This document shows positions 46,413-56,904 of a stretch of 64,000 nucleotides of DNA, piece by piece. The first letter of the stretch is position 1; each line of letters begins with the position of its first letter. Source of the DNA: Paracidovorax oryzae ATCC 19882 (GTDB lineage Bacteria > Pseudomonadota > Gammaproteobacteria > Burkholderiales > Burkholderiaceae_C); contig NZ_JMKU01000010.1 in NCBI RefSeq assembly GCF_000687165.1, forward strand, positions 1 through 64,000, in the 5' to 3' direction. The translations under genes and the position numbers were made by a program. A model generated the notes under the pieces. That model was not told the origin of the DNA and made no database searches. It was given only the letters and a program-made list of their open reading frames with translations.

Positions 46413-48359
46413 TCAGGGAGCGGGAGCGGTGACCTGCACGTCGGCCGCGCGGCGCGGCGTGCCCATGGGCGCGCCGGCCTGGCCCTTGGCGACCGCGGCC
46501 AGGTCCTGTTCGTTGGGATAGTCGCCCTGGAGCCAGTAGTCGAACACGCGGCGCACGATGGGCGCAGCGGCTGCGGCGCCGAAGCCCGCGTTCTCGACGA
46601 TCACCGCCACGGCGATGCGCGGGCTCTCGGCCGGCGCGAAGGCGGCGAACAGGGAATGGTCGCGCTGGTGCTCTTCCAGCAGTTTGGCGTTGTATTTCAC
46701 GTTCTGCCCGAGGCTCACGGCCTGCGCGGTGCCGGTCTTGCCGGCCGCAGTGTAGGGAGCACCGGCGAACACGCGCGTGCCCGTGCCGGCCTTGATCACC
46801 GCCGTGAGGCCGTTGCGCACGATCTCGAGGTTCTTCGGCGAGTAGCCCAGGTTCTCACCCGGCGGCTGCTGCACTTCCGTGACCGCGCCGGTGACGGTGT
46901 CGCGCACGGCCTTCACGAGGTGCGGGCGGTAGCGGACGCCGCCGTTGGCGAGCGTCGCCTCGGCCGAGGCCAACTGCAGCATGGTGAAGCTGTTGTAGCC
47001 CTGCCCGATGCCGAGCGACACGGTCTCTCCCGAATACCAGCGCTTCATCTCCGGGCGCTTGTAGGTGTTGCGCTTCCACTCGGTGCTGGGCAGCACGCCG
47101 CGCACCTCGCCGTTGAGGTCGATGCCGGTGATCTGGCCGAAGCCCAGCGGCTTCATGAAATCGTGGATGGTGTCCACGCCCATGTCCACGGCCAGCGAGT
47201 AGAAGTAGGTATTGCTGGAGAACTGGATGGCGCGCACCATGTCCACGCCGCCCAGGCCGCCTTCGTGGCTGCGGAAGGTATGGCCGCCGTAGGTGTAGAA
47301 ACCCGGGTCGTTGTACACCTGCGTCGGCGAGCGCTTGTTCAGCTGCAGCGCGCCGAGCGCCATGAAGGGCTTGTAGGTGGAGCCGGGCGGATAGGTGCCG
47401 CGCAGCGCGCGGTTGAGCAACGGCTTGTCGATGGATTCGTTGAGCGCCTGCCAGTTCTCCGAATCGATGCCTTCCACGAACAGGTTCGGATCGAACGTGG
47501 GCTTCGATACCAGCGCGAGCACTTCGCCGTTGCGCGGGTCGATCGCCACCAGCGCGCCGCGGCGGTCGCCGAACATGTCTTCCACCAGCTTCTGCAGCTT
47601 GATGTCGAGCGACAGCATCACGGTGTTGCCCGGCGTGGCCGGATGGCTCGCGAGGCGCCGCACCGCATGGCCGCCGGCCGAGGTCTCCATGCGCTCCACC
47701 CCGGTCTGGCCGTGCAGCGTGGTCTCCTGGCTCTGCTCGATGCCGAGCTTGCCGATGTGGTCGGTGCCGCGGTAGTTGGCCGCGTCCTCGGAATCCTCGA
47801 TGCGCTCCTTCTCGCGCTGGTTGATGCGGCCGATGTAGCCGATGGCGTGGCTGCCGACGTCGCCCAGCGGATAGTTGCGGAATAGCCGGGCCTTGATGTC
47901 CACGCCCGGGAAGCGGTAGCGCTGCGCGGTGAAGCGCGCGACCTCCTGGTCCGACAGGCGCGTGCGGATCGGCAGCGACTCGAAGCTGCGCGACTCCTCC
48001 ATGAGCCGCTTGAACCGGCGCCGGTCGCGCGGGTGGATCTCCACGACCTTGGCGAGTTCGTCGATCGTGTCCTCCAGGCCATCGACCTTCGAGGGCGTGA
48101 TCTCCAGGGTGTAGGCCGAGTAGTTGGTGGCCAGCACCACGCCGTTGCGGTCCTGGATGAGCCCCCGGTTGGGCACGATGGGAACGACCGCGGTGCGGTT
48201 GCTCTCGGCCTGGTCGGCGAGGTCTTCGTGGCGCACCACCTGCAGCACGAGCAGGCGCGCCACGATCAGGCACATGGCGAGCAGCACCACGAGGCCCACG
48301 ACGAAGACGCGCAGGCGGAACCGCGAGAGATCGGCCTCGGTATTGCGCAGCTCGGTCAT
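46413..48359 (-). CDS. mrdA: Penicillin-binding protein 2 (elongasome transpeptidase)
   Basis: A 648-aa class B PBP, the transpeptidase of rod-shape elongation. It has an N-terminal transmembrane helix (LRVFVVGLVVLLAMCLIVARLLVLQVV), the PBP dimerisation domain (about residues 50-220) and the transpeptidase domain with SxxK in PPGSTYKPFMALGAL, SxN as SSN in IQFSSNTYF, and KTG in AAGKTGTAQAV. The C-terminal tail of about 40 residues is Ala/Pro-rich. It lies 31 bp downstream of mreD. Usually rodA follows; here the next gene is the convergent EamA transporter. Confidence 0.95.
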   Translation of the reverse strand: MTELRNTEADLSRFRLRVFVVGLVVLLAMCLIVARLLVLQVVRHEDLADQAESNRTAVVPIVPNRGLIQDRNGVVLATNYSAYTLEITPSKVDGLEDTIDELAKVVEIHPRDRRRFKRLMEESRSFESLPIRTRLSDQEVARFTAQRYRFPGVDIKARLFRNYPLGDVGSHAIGYIGRINQREKERIEDSEDAANYRGTDHIGKLGIEQSQETTLHGQTGVERMETSAGGHAVRRLASHPATPGNTVMLSLDIKLQKLVEDMFGDRRGALVAIDPRNGEVLALVSKPTFDPNLFVEGIDSENWQALNESIDKPLLNRALRGTYPPGSTYKPFMALGALQLNKRSPTQVYNDPGFYTYGGHTFRSHEGGLGGVDMVRAIQFSSNTYFYSLAVDMGVDTIHDFMKPLGFGQITGIDLNGEVRGVLPSTEWKRNTYKRPEMKRWYSGETVSLGIGQGYNSFTMLQLASAEATLANGGVRYRPHLVKAVRDTVTGAVTEVQQPPGENLGYSPKNLEIVRNGLTAVIKAGTGTRVFAGAPYTAAGKTGTAQAVSLGQNVKYNAKLLEEHQRDHSLFAAFAPAESPRIAVAVIVENAGFGAAAAAPIVRRVFDYWLQGDYPNEQDLAAVAKGQAGAPMGTPRRAADVQVTAPAP

Positions 48360-48390
48360 GTCGGCAGGGCGGAGAAAAACAGAAGGCGCC

Positions 48391-48909
48391 TCAGAGCGGC
48401 CGGTTCTCGTCGCGGTCGGGCGGGCGGCGCTGCGGCGCGAGCAGCACCCAGCTGGCGAGCGGCCACAGCAGGGCCTCGAGCACCGGGGCGATCAGCCCCG
48501 GCAGACCGGGCAGGATGCCGCCCGAGACCATGCGCACCAGCAACTCGATCGCATGCGCGGCCAGGAACAGGGGCAGCACCTGCAGCGCCTGCGAGACCGG
48601 GCTGAACCACAGCAGGCGCCGGTGCAGGTAGATCGCGCCGAACATCATGGCGCAATAGGCCAGCGCATGCTGCCCCAGCAGCGCGGTCTGGTAGACGTCC
48701 ATGCACAGGCCCATGGCGAAGGCGACGGCCATGCCCACGCGCTGGGACTGGTGCACGCCCCAGAAGACGAGCAGCACCATGACGAGGTCGGGCGTCCACA
48801 CCACGCGCCCGAGCGGCAGCATGTTGAATGCCAGCGCCACCAGCAGGCTGGCCGCGATGAAGGCGGGACGCACGGGCAGCAGCAGCTGCTCGCCGCGGGG
48901 CATGATCAT
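48391..48909 (-). CDS. mreD: Rod shape-determining protein MreD
   Basis: A 172-aa inner membrane protein with five to six helices, part of the elongasome with MreB, MreC, RodA and PBP2. The pattern LVALAFNMLPLGRVVWTPDLVMVLLVFWGVHQSQRVGMAVAFAMGLCMD, with the charged GLCMDV turn, is typical of MreD. The ATG at 48909 overlaps the mreC stop (ATGA); a second ATG lies at 48903. The C-terminus is basic. Confidence 0.92.
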   Translation of the reverse strand: MIMPRGEQLLLPVRPAFIAASLLVALAFNMLPLGRVVWTPDLVMVLLVFWGVHQSQRVGMAVAFAMGLCMDVYQTALLGQHALAYCAMMFGAIYLHRRLLWFSPVSQALQVLPLFLAAHAIELLVRMVSGGILPGLPGLIAPVLEALLWPLASWVLLAPQRRPPDRDENRPL

Positions 48910-49826
48910 CGACGGCCCCCCTTGCGTACCGGCGCGGGCTCGGCGGCGGGGGGCCGTTCGGGCAGGCCGGTATCGAGCGGCTGCAGCACCATGACGTGGC
49001 GGGCGCCCTGCGCCTGCGCCAGGGGCGCGCAGTAGATGCGGGCGAAGGCGGAATCGGCCCGGCGCTCCACGCGCACGATGCGGGCCACGGGCAGGCCCGG
49101 CGGATAGAGGCCGTCCACCCCGCTGGTGGTGAGCAGGTCACCCTCCTGCACATCGGCATTGCTGGGCATGAACCGCAGCTCCATCCCGCCGCCGTGCGCG
49201 ATGACGGGGTCGCCGTAGGCCACGCCGCGCGCTCCGGTGCGCAGGTTCATGACCGGAATGGCCTGGTCGCGGTCGATGAGCAGGGTGACCTCGCTCAGCA
49301 GCGGATGCACCCGGGTCACCTGGCCGAGCATGCCCGATTCGTCCATGACCGGGGAGCCGAGCGCGATGCCGGCCATCTGGCCCTGGTCGATCATCACCCG
49401 GCGGGTATAGGGATCGGCGGCGTCGTAGATCACCTGAGCGGCCTTCGCGGGCGTCTGCAGCCGGTCGCGCAGCTGCAGCAGCTTGCGCAGGCGCTCGTTC
49501 TCCTGCAGGAGCTGCTCGGCCTGGTTGGCCCGCTGGGCCATGGCCACCATGTTGCGCCGCGCGGTATCGACCTCGGCCTGGGCGGATTCCATGGTGCGCA
49601 GGTAGGCCATGCCGCCGCCCACGAATTCCACGGGCTGCAGCATCACCCACTGCACCGGGTAGAGCGCCACGGCGATGGCCTTGCGCAGCGGCTCGGTGAC
49701 GTGGAAGCGGGCGTCCGCCACCATGAGGAACAGCGCCAGCGCGCCGCACAGCGCAAAGCGGGCACGCGGCGACGGGCCCTGCTTGAAGAAAGACGGCGCG
49801 GTCCGTTCGAGGGTACCGATGGGCAT
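48906..49826 (-). CDS. mreC: Rod shape-determining protein MreC
   Basis: A 306-aa bitopic protein that links cytoplasmic MreB to periplasmic PBP2. It has one N-terminal helix (LCGALALFLMVADARF and following), a coiled coil (about residues 65-110: AQRANQAEQLLQENERLRKLLQL) and two beta domains with VIYDAADPYTRRVMIDQGQMAGI, VMDESGMLGQVTRVHP and TSGVDGLYPPGLPV, all usual in MreC. The last 25 residues are Pro/Ala/Arg-rich. It lies 151 bp downstream of mreB on the same strand. Confidence 0.94.
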   Translation of the reverse strand: MPIGTLERTAPSFFKQGPSPRARFALCGALALFLMVADARFHVTEPLRKAIAVALYPVQWVMLQPVEFVGGGMAYLRTMESAQAEVDTARRNMVAMAQRANQAEQLLQENERLRKLLQLRDRLQTPAKAAQVIYDAADPYTRRVMIDQGQMAGIALGSPVMDESGMLGQVTRVHPLLSEVTLLIDRDQAIPVMNLRTGARGVAYGDPVIAHGGGMELRFMPSNADVQEGDLLTTSGVDGLYPPGLPVARIVRVERRADSAFARIYCAPLAQAQGARHVMVLQPLDTGLPERPPAAEPAPVRKGGRR

Positions 49827-49977
49827 GGCGGTAGGGAACAGCCGCAGGGAATGTCAGGAGGAACGGTGCCGCGCAAGCACGGACGCAGAAGCGGACGCGG
49901 CGCCATCGGGACGCAGGCACGGCGGCCGGCCTGCCCGGCCGGCGGACCCGATGCCTCCGCCCCGCGGCATGGTCATG

Positions 49978-51021
<1,044 letters not shown>

Positions 51022-51227
51022 TCAGGAATTCCTCTCGGGCACGGCATGCGCGTCGGCCTGCCGTCGCCGGGTGTTTACAGGGTGTTTGTGGGCTTTTTTC
51101 GCACAATGACCGGCGGTGGGGAGGGTATTGCGGCAAAGCCGGGATAATACCGCATCCCCTGTGAATAACTCCCGCCCGCCGCTGCGCAGGCGCAGCTTTA
51201 CATCCCGTTTCCGGACCTGTTTTCCCT

Positions 51228-51527
51228 ATGGCACTGACACCCCAGGACATTGGCCGCATCGCCAACCTGGCGCGGCTCGATCTGAGTCCCGCCGAAAGTG
51301 AGCGCATGCTCACCCAGCTCAACGGCTTCTTCGGCATCGTCGAGAAGATGCGGGCTGTGGATACCGCCGGCCTGGAACCCCTCTCCCACCCCGTCGCGGC
51401 CATCCAGGACATCGCCCTGCGCCTGCGGGAAGACACCGCGAGCGAGCCCGACCAGCGCGAGGCCAACCAGCGCAGCGCGCCCGCCGTGGAGCGGGGCCTG
51501 TTCCTGGTACCCAAGGTGATCGAATAA
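51228..51527 (+). CDS. gatC: Aspartyl/glutamyl-tRNA amidotransferase subunit C
   Basis: A 99-aa GatC, the small subunit that wraps around GatA and stabilises the GatCAB complex. [41 protein letters not shown] and the C-terminal [18 protein letters not shown] are characteristic. First of three genes in order C-A-B. Presence of GatCAB implies that Gln-tRNA and/or Asn-tRNA is made by transamidation. Confidence 0.96.
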   Translation: MALTPQDIGRIANLARLDLSPAESERMLTQLNGFFGIVEKMRAVDTAGLEPLSHPVAAIQDIALRLREDTASEPDQREANQRSAPAVERGLFLVPKVIE

Positions 51528-51549
51528 CAAGAATAAGCATACGTAATCC

Positions 51550-53049
51550 ATGAGCGAACCCTCTTCTCCCCTCCACACCCTGGGCGTGGCCGAACTGGCC
51601 GCGGCGTTGCGCGGCAAGCGCGTCTCCGCCGTCGAGACCGCCCGGCATTTCCTCGCCCGCGTCCAGCAGCACACCGGCCTCGGCGCCTTCGTGAGCGTCA
51701 ACGAGGAAGCCACCCTGGCCCAGGCCCGCGCCCAGGACGCGGCCATCGCCGCCGGAACGGCCGGCCCGCTGGCCGGCGTGCCCATCGCCCACAAGGACAT
51801 CTTCGTCACGCGCGACTTCCCCAGCACGGCCGGCTCGAAGATGCTGGCCGGCTACCAGTCGCCCTTCGACGCCACGGTGGTCACGCGGCTGGCCGACGCC
51901 GGCGCGGTGACCCTGGGCAAGCTCAACTGCGATGAATTCGCCATGGGCTCGGCCAACGAAAACTCGGCCGTCGCCCCCCTGGGCGCCGATGCGCCCGCCC
52001 CGGTGCGCAACCCCTGGGCCACCGACCGCGTGCCGGGCGGCTCCTCCGGCGGCAGTGCCGTGGCCGTGGCCGCGCGCCTCGCCCCGGCCGTGACGGGCAC
52101 CGACACGGGCGGCTCCATCCGCCAGCCGGCCTCGTTCTGCGGCATCACGGGCATCAAGCCCACCTACGGCCGCGCCAGCCGCTACGGCATGATCGCCTTC
52201 GCCTCCAGCCTGGACCAGGCCGGCCCGATGGCCCGCTCGGCCGAGGACTGCGCCCTGCTGCTCTCGGCGATCTGCGGCCCCGACCCGGACCGCGACTCCA
52301 CCAGCCTGGACGTGCCGGCCGAAGACTTCAGCGCGAAGCTGAATGACAGCATCGACGGCCTGCGCATCGGCATCCCGGCCGAATTCTTCGGCGAGGGCCT
52401 GGCGCCCGACGTGCGCGCCGCGGTCGATGGCGCGCTCAAGGAATACGAGAAGCTCGGCGCGAAGCTGGTGCCCATCACGCTGCCGCGCACCGAGCTGTCC
52501 ATCCCGGTGTACTACATCATCGCGCCGGCCGAGGCCTCGTCCAACCTGAGCCGCTTCGACGGCGTGAAGTTCGGCCACCGCGCCAGGGACTACACCGACC
52601 TGGTGGACATGTACAAGAAGACCCGCGCCGAGGGCTTCGGCGACGAGGTCAAGCGCCGCATCATGATCGGCACCTACGTGCTCTCGCACGGCTACTACGA
52701 CGCCTACTACCTGCAGGCGCAGAAGATCCGCCGCATGATCGCGGATGACTTCCAGAACGCCTTCAAGGAGTGCGACCTGATCGCCGGTCCCGTGGCGCCC
52801 ACGGTGGCCTGGAAGCTGGGCGAGCACGGCAACGACCCGCTGGCCGACTACCTGGCCGACATCTTCACCCTGCCCGCATCGCTCGCCGGCCTGCCCGGCA
52901 TGAGCGTGCCCGCCGGTTTCGGCGAAGGCGGCATGCCCGTGGGCCTGCAGCTCATCGGCAACTACTTCCAGGAAAGCCGGCTGCTGAACGCCGCGCATCG
53001 CCTGCAGCAGGCGACCGATTTCCACCTCCGCACGCCCGGAGGCCTTTGA
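51550..53049 (+). CDS. gatA: Aspartyl/glutamyl-tRNA amidotransferase subunit A
   Basis: The glutaminase subunit, which releases ammonia for conversion of misacylated tRNA. The protein is 499 aa. The amidase-signature Ser-cisSer-Lys triad is visible: Lys in [11 protein letters not shown], cis-Ser and catalytic Ser in [16 protein letters not shown] and [43 protein letters not shown] follows as expected. It lies 22 bp after gatC and 1 base before gatB. Confidence 0.97.
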   Translation: MSEPSSPLHTLGVAELAAALRGKRVSAVETARHFLARVQQHTGLGAFVSVNEEATLAQARAQDAAIAAGTAGPLAGVPIAHKDIFVTRDFPSTAGSKMLAGYQSPFDATVVTRLADAGAVTLGKLNCDEFAMGSANENSAVAPLGADAPAPVRNPWATDRVPGGSSGGSAVAVAARLAPAVTGTDTGGSIRQPASFCGITGIKPTYGRASRYGMIAFASSLDQAGPMARSAEDCALLLSAICGPDPDRDSTSLDVPAEDFSAKLNDSIDGLRIGIPAEFFGEGLAPDVRAAVDGALKEYEKLGAKLVPITLPRTELSIPVYYIIAPAEASSNLSRFDGVKFGHRARDYTDLVDMYKKTRAEGFGDEVKRRIMIGTYVLSHGYYDAYYLQAQKIRRMIADDFQNAFKECDLIAGPVAPTVAWKLGEHGNDPLADYLADIFTLPASLAGLPGMSVPAGFGEGGMPVGLQLIGNYFQESRLLNAAHRLQQATDFHLRTPGGL

Positions 53050-53050
53050 C

Positions 53051-54505
53051 ATGACGACCAGCAAACTGATCCATGGCTACGAAGTCGTCATCGGCTTCGA
53101 GACCCACACCCAGCTCGCCACGCAATCGAAGATCTTCAGCCGCGCGCCCACGGCCTTCGGTGCCGAGCCCAATACCCAGGCCTGCGCGGTGGACCTGGCC
53201 CTGCCCGGCACGCTGCCGGTGATGAACCGCGAGGCCGTGGCCTGCGCCATCCGCCTGGGCCTGGCCCTGGGCTCCACCGTCGCGCCCGAGAGCATCTTCG
53301 CGCGCAAGAACTACTTCTACCCCGACCTGCCCAAGGGCTACCAGATCAGCCAGTTCGAGATCCCGGTGGTGCAAGGTGGCGAGGTTTCGTTCTTCCTCGG
53401 CGACGAGAAGAAGACCGTGCGCCTGGTGCGCGCCCACCTGGAAGAAGACGCGGGCAAGTCGCTGCACGAGGATTTCATCGGCCAGTCGGGCATCGACCTG
53501 AACCGCGCCGGCACGCCGCTGCTGGAGATCGTGACCGAGCCGGACATCCGCTCCAGCGAAGAGGCCGTGGCCTATGCCCGCGAGCTGCACAAGATCGTGA
53601 CCTGGATCGGCATCTGCGACGGCAACATGCAGGAAGGCTCCTTCCGCTGCGACGCCAACGTTTCCGTGCGCAAGCCAGGGCAGCCGCTGGGCACGCGCCG
53701 CGAGATCAAGAACCTGAACAGCTTCAAGTTCATGCAGCAGGCGATCGACTACGAGATCCGCTGGCAGATCGAGCAGATCGAGGATGGCCACGCCATCCAG
53801 CAGGCCACCGTGCTGTTCGACCCGGACACGGGCGAGACGCGCGCCATGCGCACCAAGGAAGACGCGGCCGACTACCGCTACTTCCCCGACCCGGACCTGC
53901 CGCCGCTGCGGATTTCGGAGCAGTGGGTGGAGGAAGAGCGCGCGCGCATGCCCGAACTGCCGCGCACCATGGCCGCGCGTTTCGTGGCCGACTACGGCCT
54001 GCCCGAATACGACGCGACCACGCTCACCCAGTCCAAGGCCATGGCGGCCTACTTCGAGGAAGCGGCCAAGGCCAGCGGCCAGCCGAAGCTGGCCAGCAAC
54101 TGGATCATGGGCGAGGTGTCGCGCCGCGTGAATGCGGGCGAGACCGACATCGCCGCCGCGCCGGTCACGGCCGCGCTGCTGGCAAAGCTGATCCAGCGCA
54201 TCGCCGACGGCACCGTCTCCAACGCTGCCGCCCGGCAGGTGTTCGATGCGCTCTGGACCGGCGAAGGCACTGACGTGGACGCAGTGATCGAGGCCAAGGG
54301 CCTCAAGCAGATGAACGATTCCGGCGCGCTGGAGAAGATCATCGACGAGGTGATCGCCGCCAACCCCGACAACGTGGCGCAGTTCAAGGCCGGCAAGGAC
54401 AAGGCATTCAATGCCCTGGTGGGCCAGGCCATGAAGGCCAGCAAGGGCAAGGCGAACCCGCAGCAGGTCAACGAGATGCTGCGCGCGCGGCTCGCGGCCG
54501 CCTGA
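53051..54505 (+). CDS. gatB: Aspartyl/glutamyl-tRNA amidotransferase subunit B
   Basis: The kinase/amidotransferase subunit that phosphorylates misacylated tRNA and adds the amide. The protein is 484 aa: [24 protein letters not shown] at the start, then [53 protein letters not shown] and the C-terminal YqeY-like tRNA-binding domain (about residues 340-484, ending [14 protein letters not shown]). Last gene of gatCAB; convergent with the DUF4124-like gene. Confidence 0.97.
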   Translation: MTTSKLIHGYEVVIGFETHTQLATQSKIFSRAPTAFGAEPNTQACAVDLALPGTLPVMNREAVACAIRLGLALGSTVAPESIFARKNYFYPDLPKGYQISQFEIPVVQGGEVSFFLGDEKKTVRLVRAHLEEDAGKSLHEDFIGQSGIDLNRAGTPLLEIVTEPDIRSSEEAVAYARELHKIVTWIGICDGNMQEGSFRCDANVSVRKPGQPLGTRREIKNLNSFKFMQQAIDYEIRWQIEQIEDGHAIQQATVLFDPDTGETRAMRTKEDAADYRYFPDPDLPPLRISEQWVEEERARMPELPRTMAARFVADYGLPEYDATTLTQSKAMAAYFEEAAKASGQPKLASNWIMGEVSRRVNAGETDIAAAPVTAALLAKLIQRIADGTVSNAAARQVFDALWTGEGTDVDAVIEAKGLKQMNDSGALEKIIDEVIAANPDNVAQFKAGKDKAFNALVGQAMKASKGKANPQQVNEMLRARLAAA

Positions 54506-54521
54506 CGCGGAAACACGCCAC

Positions 54522-54543
54522 GGCCGGGCCGCCCTGCCCGGTC
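54522..54543. terminator. Hairpin between convergent gatB and DUF4124-like genes
   Basis: CCGGGC (54524-54529) pairs with GCCCGG (54536-54541), extendable to 8 bp with one wobble. It has no T-run on either strand. It overlaps the stop codon of the minus-strand gene. It may act as a weak bidirectional barrier. Confidence 0.35.
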
Positions 54544-55231
54544 AGCGCGAAGCCGGCATCGCCGGCATGCCCTGCTGCGCGGCCCAGAGCTGGCGCAGCT
54601 GGGCCAGCTCCGCATCGAAGCGCTGGTGCACCCGGCGCTTTTCGTCTTCCTGCGAGGCGATGAACCGCTGCTGCTGGGCGATCGAATCCTCCTGCTCGGC
54701 GATCTGGCGGCGCAATGCCATGGGGGCCTTGGACGGGTCGCGGCGGTAGAACTCCATCTCGGCGTCGAGCGCCTTGCGCTGGCGCCGCAGTTCGGCCACC
54801 CGGGCCTCGGCCACGGCCGTCACCTCGTTCACCTGCGCGATGGCCGCCGCGCGCTCGGCATCGTGCGCGGCCTGGTCCGGATAGCGGGCGACCAGCACGC
54901 GCTCGCGGCGCCGCTCCTCGGCGGCGCGCGCCCGTTCGTCGGCCTCCTTGCGGCGCTGGGCTTCCAGCGCGGCACGCTCCTGGTCGGACAGGATGGGACC
55001 CACGCGCGAGCGCTCCGTACCGGACGGCCCCAGCACGCGCTGCTCGCGGTCGGAGCACTCGGGGATGGGTCGGTCCGCGGTGAGGCGGCGGCCCTTGGCA
55101 TCCACGCAGGTGTAGATGCCGCCGGGCCCGGGCTGCTGCTGCGCCTGGGCCGCGGCACCGCACAGGACGGCCAGCGCCGCTCCGGCGCCAGCGCGCCAGA
55201 GGCTCAGTTGCTTCACCGGAAGGGCTTCCAT
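54542..55231 (-). CDS. Exported coiled-coil protein with DUF4124-like N-terminus
   Basis: A 229-aa protein with signal peptide (cleavage about residue 30, after GAAAQA) and an N-terminal DUF4124-like domain: GGIYTCVDAKGRRLTADRPIPECSDREQRVLGPSG, with its cysteine pair. From about residue 80 to 220 it is a long charged helix likely to form a coiled coil (LEAQRRKEADERARAAEERRRE, LRRQIAEQEDSIAQQQRFIASQEDEKR). Proteins of this kind are common in Betaproteobacteria and uncharacterised; a periplasmic scaffold role is a guess. Confidence 0.78.
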   Translation of the reverse strand: MEALPVKQLSLWRAGAGAALAVLCGAAAQAQQQPGPGGIYTCVDAKGRRLTADRPIPECSDREQRVLGPSGTERSRVGPILSDQERAALEAQRRKEADERARAAEERRRERVLVARYPDQAAHDAERAAAIAQVNEVTAVAEARVAELRRQRKALDAEMEFYRRDPSKAPMALRRQIAEQEDSIAQQQRFIASQEDEKRRVHQRFDAELAQLRQLWAAQQGMPAMPASR

Positions 55232-55305
55232 GCTGTGCAGGTATCCGTGCTCTCCCGCCGCCCGAAAAAGCCCGATGCGGCGTGCGAAGTAAGGTCAGGC
55301 GCGGT

Positions 55306-55986
55306 TCAGACGCCGTAGCGCTGGCGGTAGGCCAGCACGCGCTCGTGGTGGGCGCCCATGCCGGAGCCCCCACGGTCCTGCAGATATTGCAATAAATCGG
55401 CCAGCTTGGCGATGGTGCACACCTGCATGCCCAGCTGGCTGCGCACGTACTGCACGGCGCTGTGGTCCACGTCCTGGCCGTTCTCGGTGGCCTTTTCCTG
55501 GCGGTCGAGGGCGATGGCCATCGCATGGGGAACGGCCCCGGCGGCCCGGATGAGCGCGATGGATTCGCGCGCGGCGGTGCCGGCGGACATCACGTCATCC
55601 ACGATGAGCACGCGGCCCCGCAGCGGCGCGCCGACCAGCGTGCCGCCTTCGCCATGGTCCTTGGCTTCCTTGCGGTTGTAGGCGAAGGGGACATTGCGGC
55701 CATGGCGGGCCAGTTCCACCGCCACCGTGGCGGCCAGCGGGATGCCCTTGTAGGCAGGCCCGAAGACCATGTCGAATTCGATGCCGCTGGCCAACAGGGC
55801 TTTTGCATAGAATTCCGCGAGCCGGCCCATCTTGGCGCCATCGTCGAAAAGCCCGGCATTGAAGAAGTACGGGCTCATGCGGCCCGCCTTGGTCTTGAAT
55901 TCGCCGAACCTGAGCACGCCCGCCTCCACGGCGAAGTGCACGAATTCCTGGGCGAGGCGGTCCGCCGACGCGCCCTCTCCTGCCAT
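55306..55986 (-). CDS. pyrE: Orotate phosphoribosyltransferase
   Basis: Makes orotidine monophosphate from orotate and PRPP in pyrimidine synthesis. The protein is 226 aa from the chosen start: FVHFAVEAGVLRFGEFKTKAGRMSPYFFNAGLF, MVFGPAYKGIPLAATVAVEL, FAYNRKEAKDHGEGG (catalytic lysine loop) and PRPP motif VLIVDDVMSAGTA. MAGEGA (55986) is preferred over the upstream ATG at 56025: it has GGGAGAGG just before it, while 56025 would overlap the divergent xth start. Confidence 0.94.
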   Translation of the reverse strand: MAGEGASADRLAQEFVHFAVEAGVLRFGEFKTKAGRMSPYFFNAGLFDDGAKMGRLAEFYAKALLASGIEFDMVFGPAYKGIPLAATVAVELARHGRNVPFAYNRKEAKDHGEGGTLVGAPLRGRVLIVDDVMSAGTAARESIALIRAAGAVPHAMAIALDRQEKATENGQDVDHSAVQYVRSQLGMQVCTIAKLADLLQYLQDRGGSGMGAHHERVLAYRQRYGV

Positions 55987-56023
55987 TTCCTCTCCCGCCT
56001 GCCGCTGCTCGCCGTCTGCCACC

Positions 56024-56839
56024 ATGGATGCTTCCCTTTTCAAATTGACCAGCCTGAACCTCAACGGCATCCGCTCCGCCACCTCGAAAGGCGTGGAGGC
56101 CTGGATCGCCGAGACGCGGCCGGATTGTATTTGCGTGCAGGAGATCAAGGCCCAGTCCGCCGACATGGAAGGCCGTTTCGAGACCCTGGCCGGCCTCAAG
56201 GGGCATTTCCACTACGCGACCAAGAAGGGCTACTCGGGCGTGGGCATCTACACCCGCCACGAGCCGAGCGACGTGCGCGTGGGCTACGGCTCCAGCGAAT
56301 TCGACGCCGAAGGCCGCTACGTGGAGGCGCGCTTCGACACGCCCGCGCGCAAGCTCTCGATCATCAGCGCCTATTTCCCGAGCGGCTCGTCGGGGCCCGA
56401 GCGCCAACTGGCGAAGTTCCGCTTCCTGGCGGAATTCCACGTGCACCTGATGCGCGTGAAGGAAGAGCGCGAATTCATCCTCTGCGGCGACGTCAACATC
56501 GCCCACCAGCAGATCGACCTGAAGAACTGGCGCAGCAACCAGAAAAACAGCGGCTTCCTGCCCGAGGAGCGTGAGTGGATGACAAAGTTGTTGCACCCTA
56601 CCGACCTGGGCGGCGGCCTGGTGGACGTGTACCGCCGGCTGCAGCCCGACACCACCGAATCGGCCTACACCTGGTGGAGCAACCGCGGCCAGGCGTATGC
56701 GAACAACGTGGGGTGGCGGCTCGACTACCACCTCGCCACCCCGGCGATCGCGGCGCTGGCTCGCGCCGAGGCCATCTACAAGGAAGTGAAGTTCAGCGAC
56801 CATGCGCCGCTGACCATCGCCTACGACTACGGCCTTTGA
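56024..56839 (+). CDS. xth: Exodeoxyribonuclease III (AP endonuclease)
   Basis: A 271-aa member of the ExoIII/APE1 family that cuts DNA at abasic sites. All catalytic motifs are visible: FKLTSLNLNGIRSA (Asn), CVQEIKAQ (metal-binding Glu), ILCGDVNIAH (Asp/Asn pair), RLDYHLATP and KFSDHAPLTIAYDY (His). Divergent from pyrE, with only 37 bp between the starts. Other starts upstream in the same frame run into pyrE and lack family similarity. Confidence 0.93.
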   Translation: MDASLFKLTSLNLNGIRSATSKGVEAWIAETRPDCICVQEIKAQSADMEGRFETLAGLKGHFHYATKKGYSGVGIYTRHEPSDVRVGYGSSEFDAEGRYVEARFDTPARKLSIISAYFPSGSSGPERQLAKFRFLAEFHVHLMRVKEEREFILCGDVNIAHQQIDLKNWRSNQKNSGFLPEEREWMTKLLHPTDLGGGLVDVYRRLQPDTTESAYTWWSNRGQAYANNVGWRLDYHLATPAIAALARAEAIYKEVKFSDHAPLTIAYDYGL

Positions 56840-56904
56840 TCGGACCAGGCTCGATCAGCTTCGGACCTCGAGCGAAGGTTAGGCACGGCTTCGCTCAACG
56901 TGCG

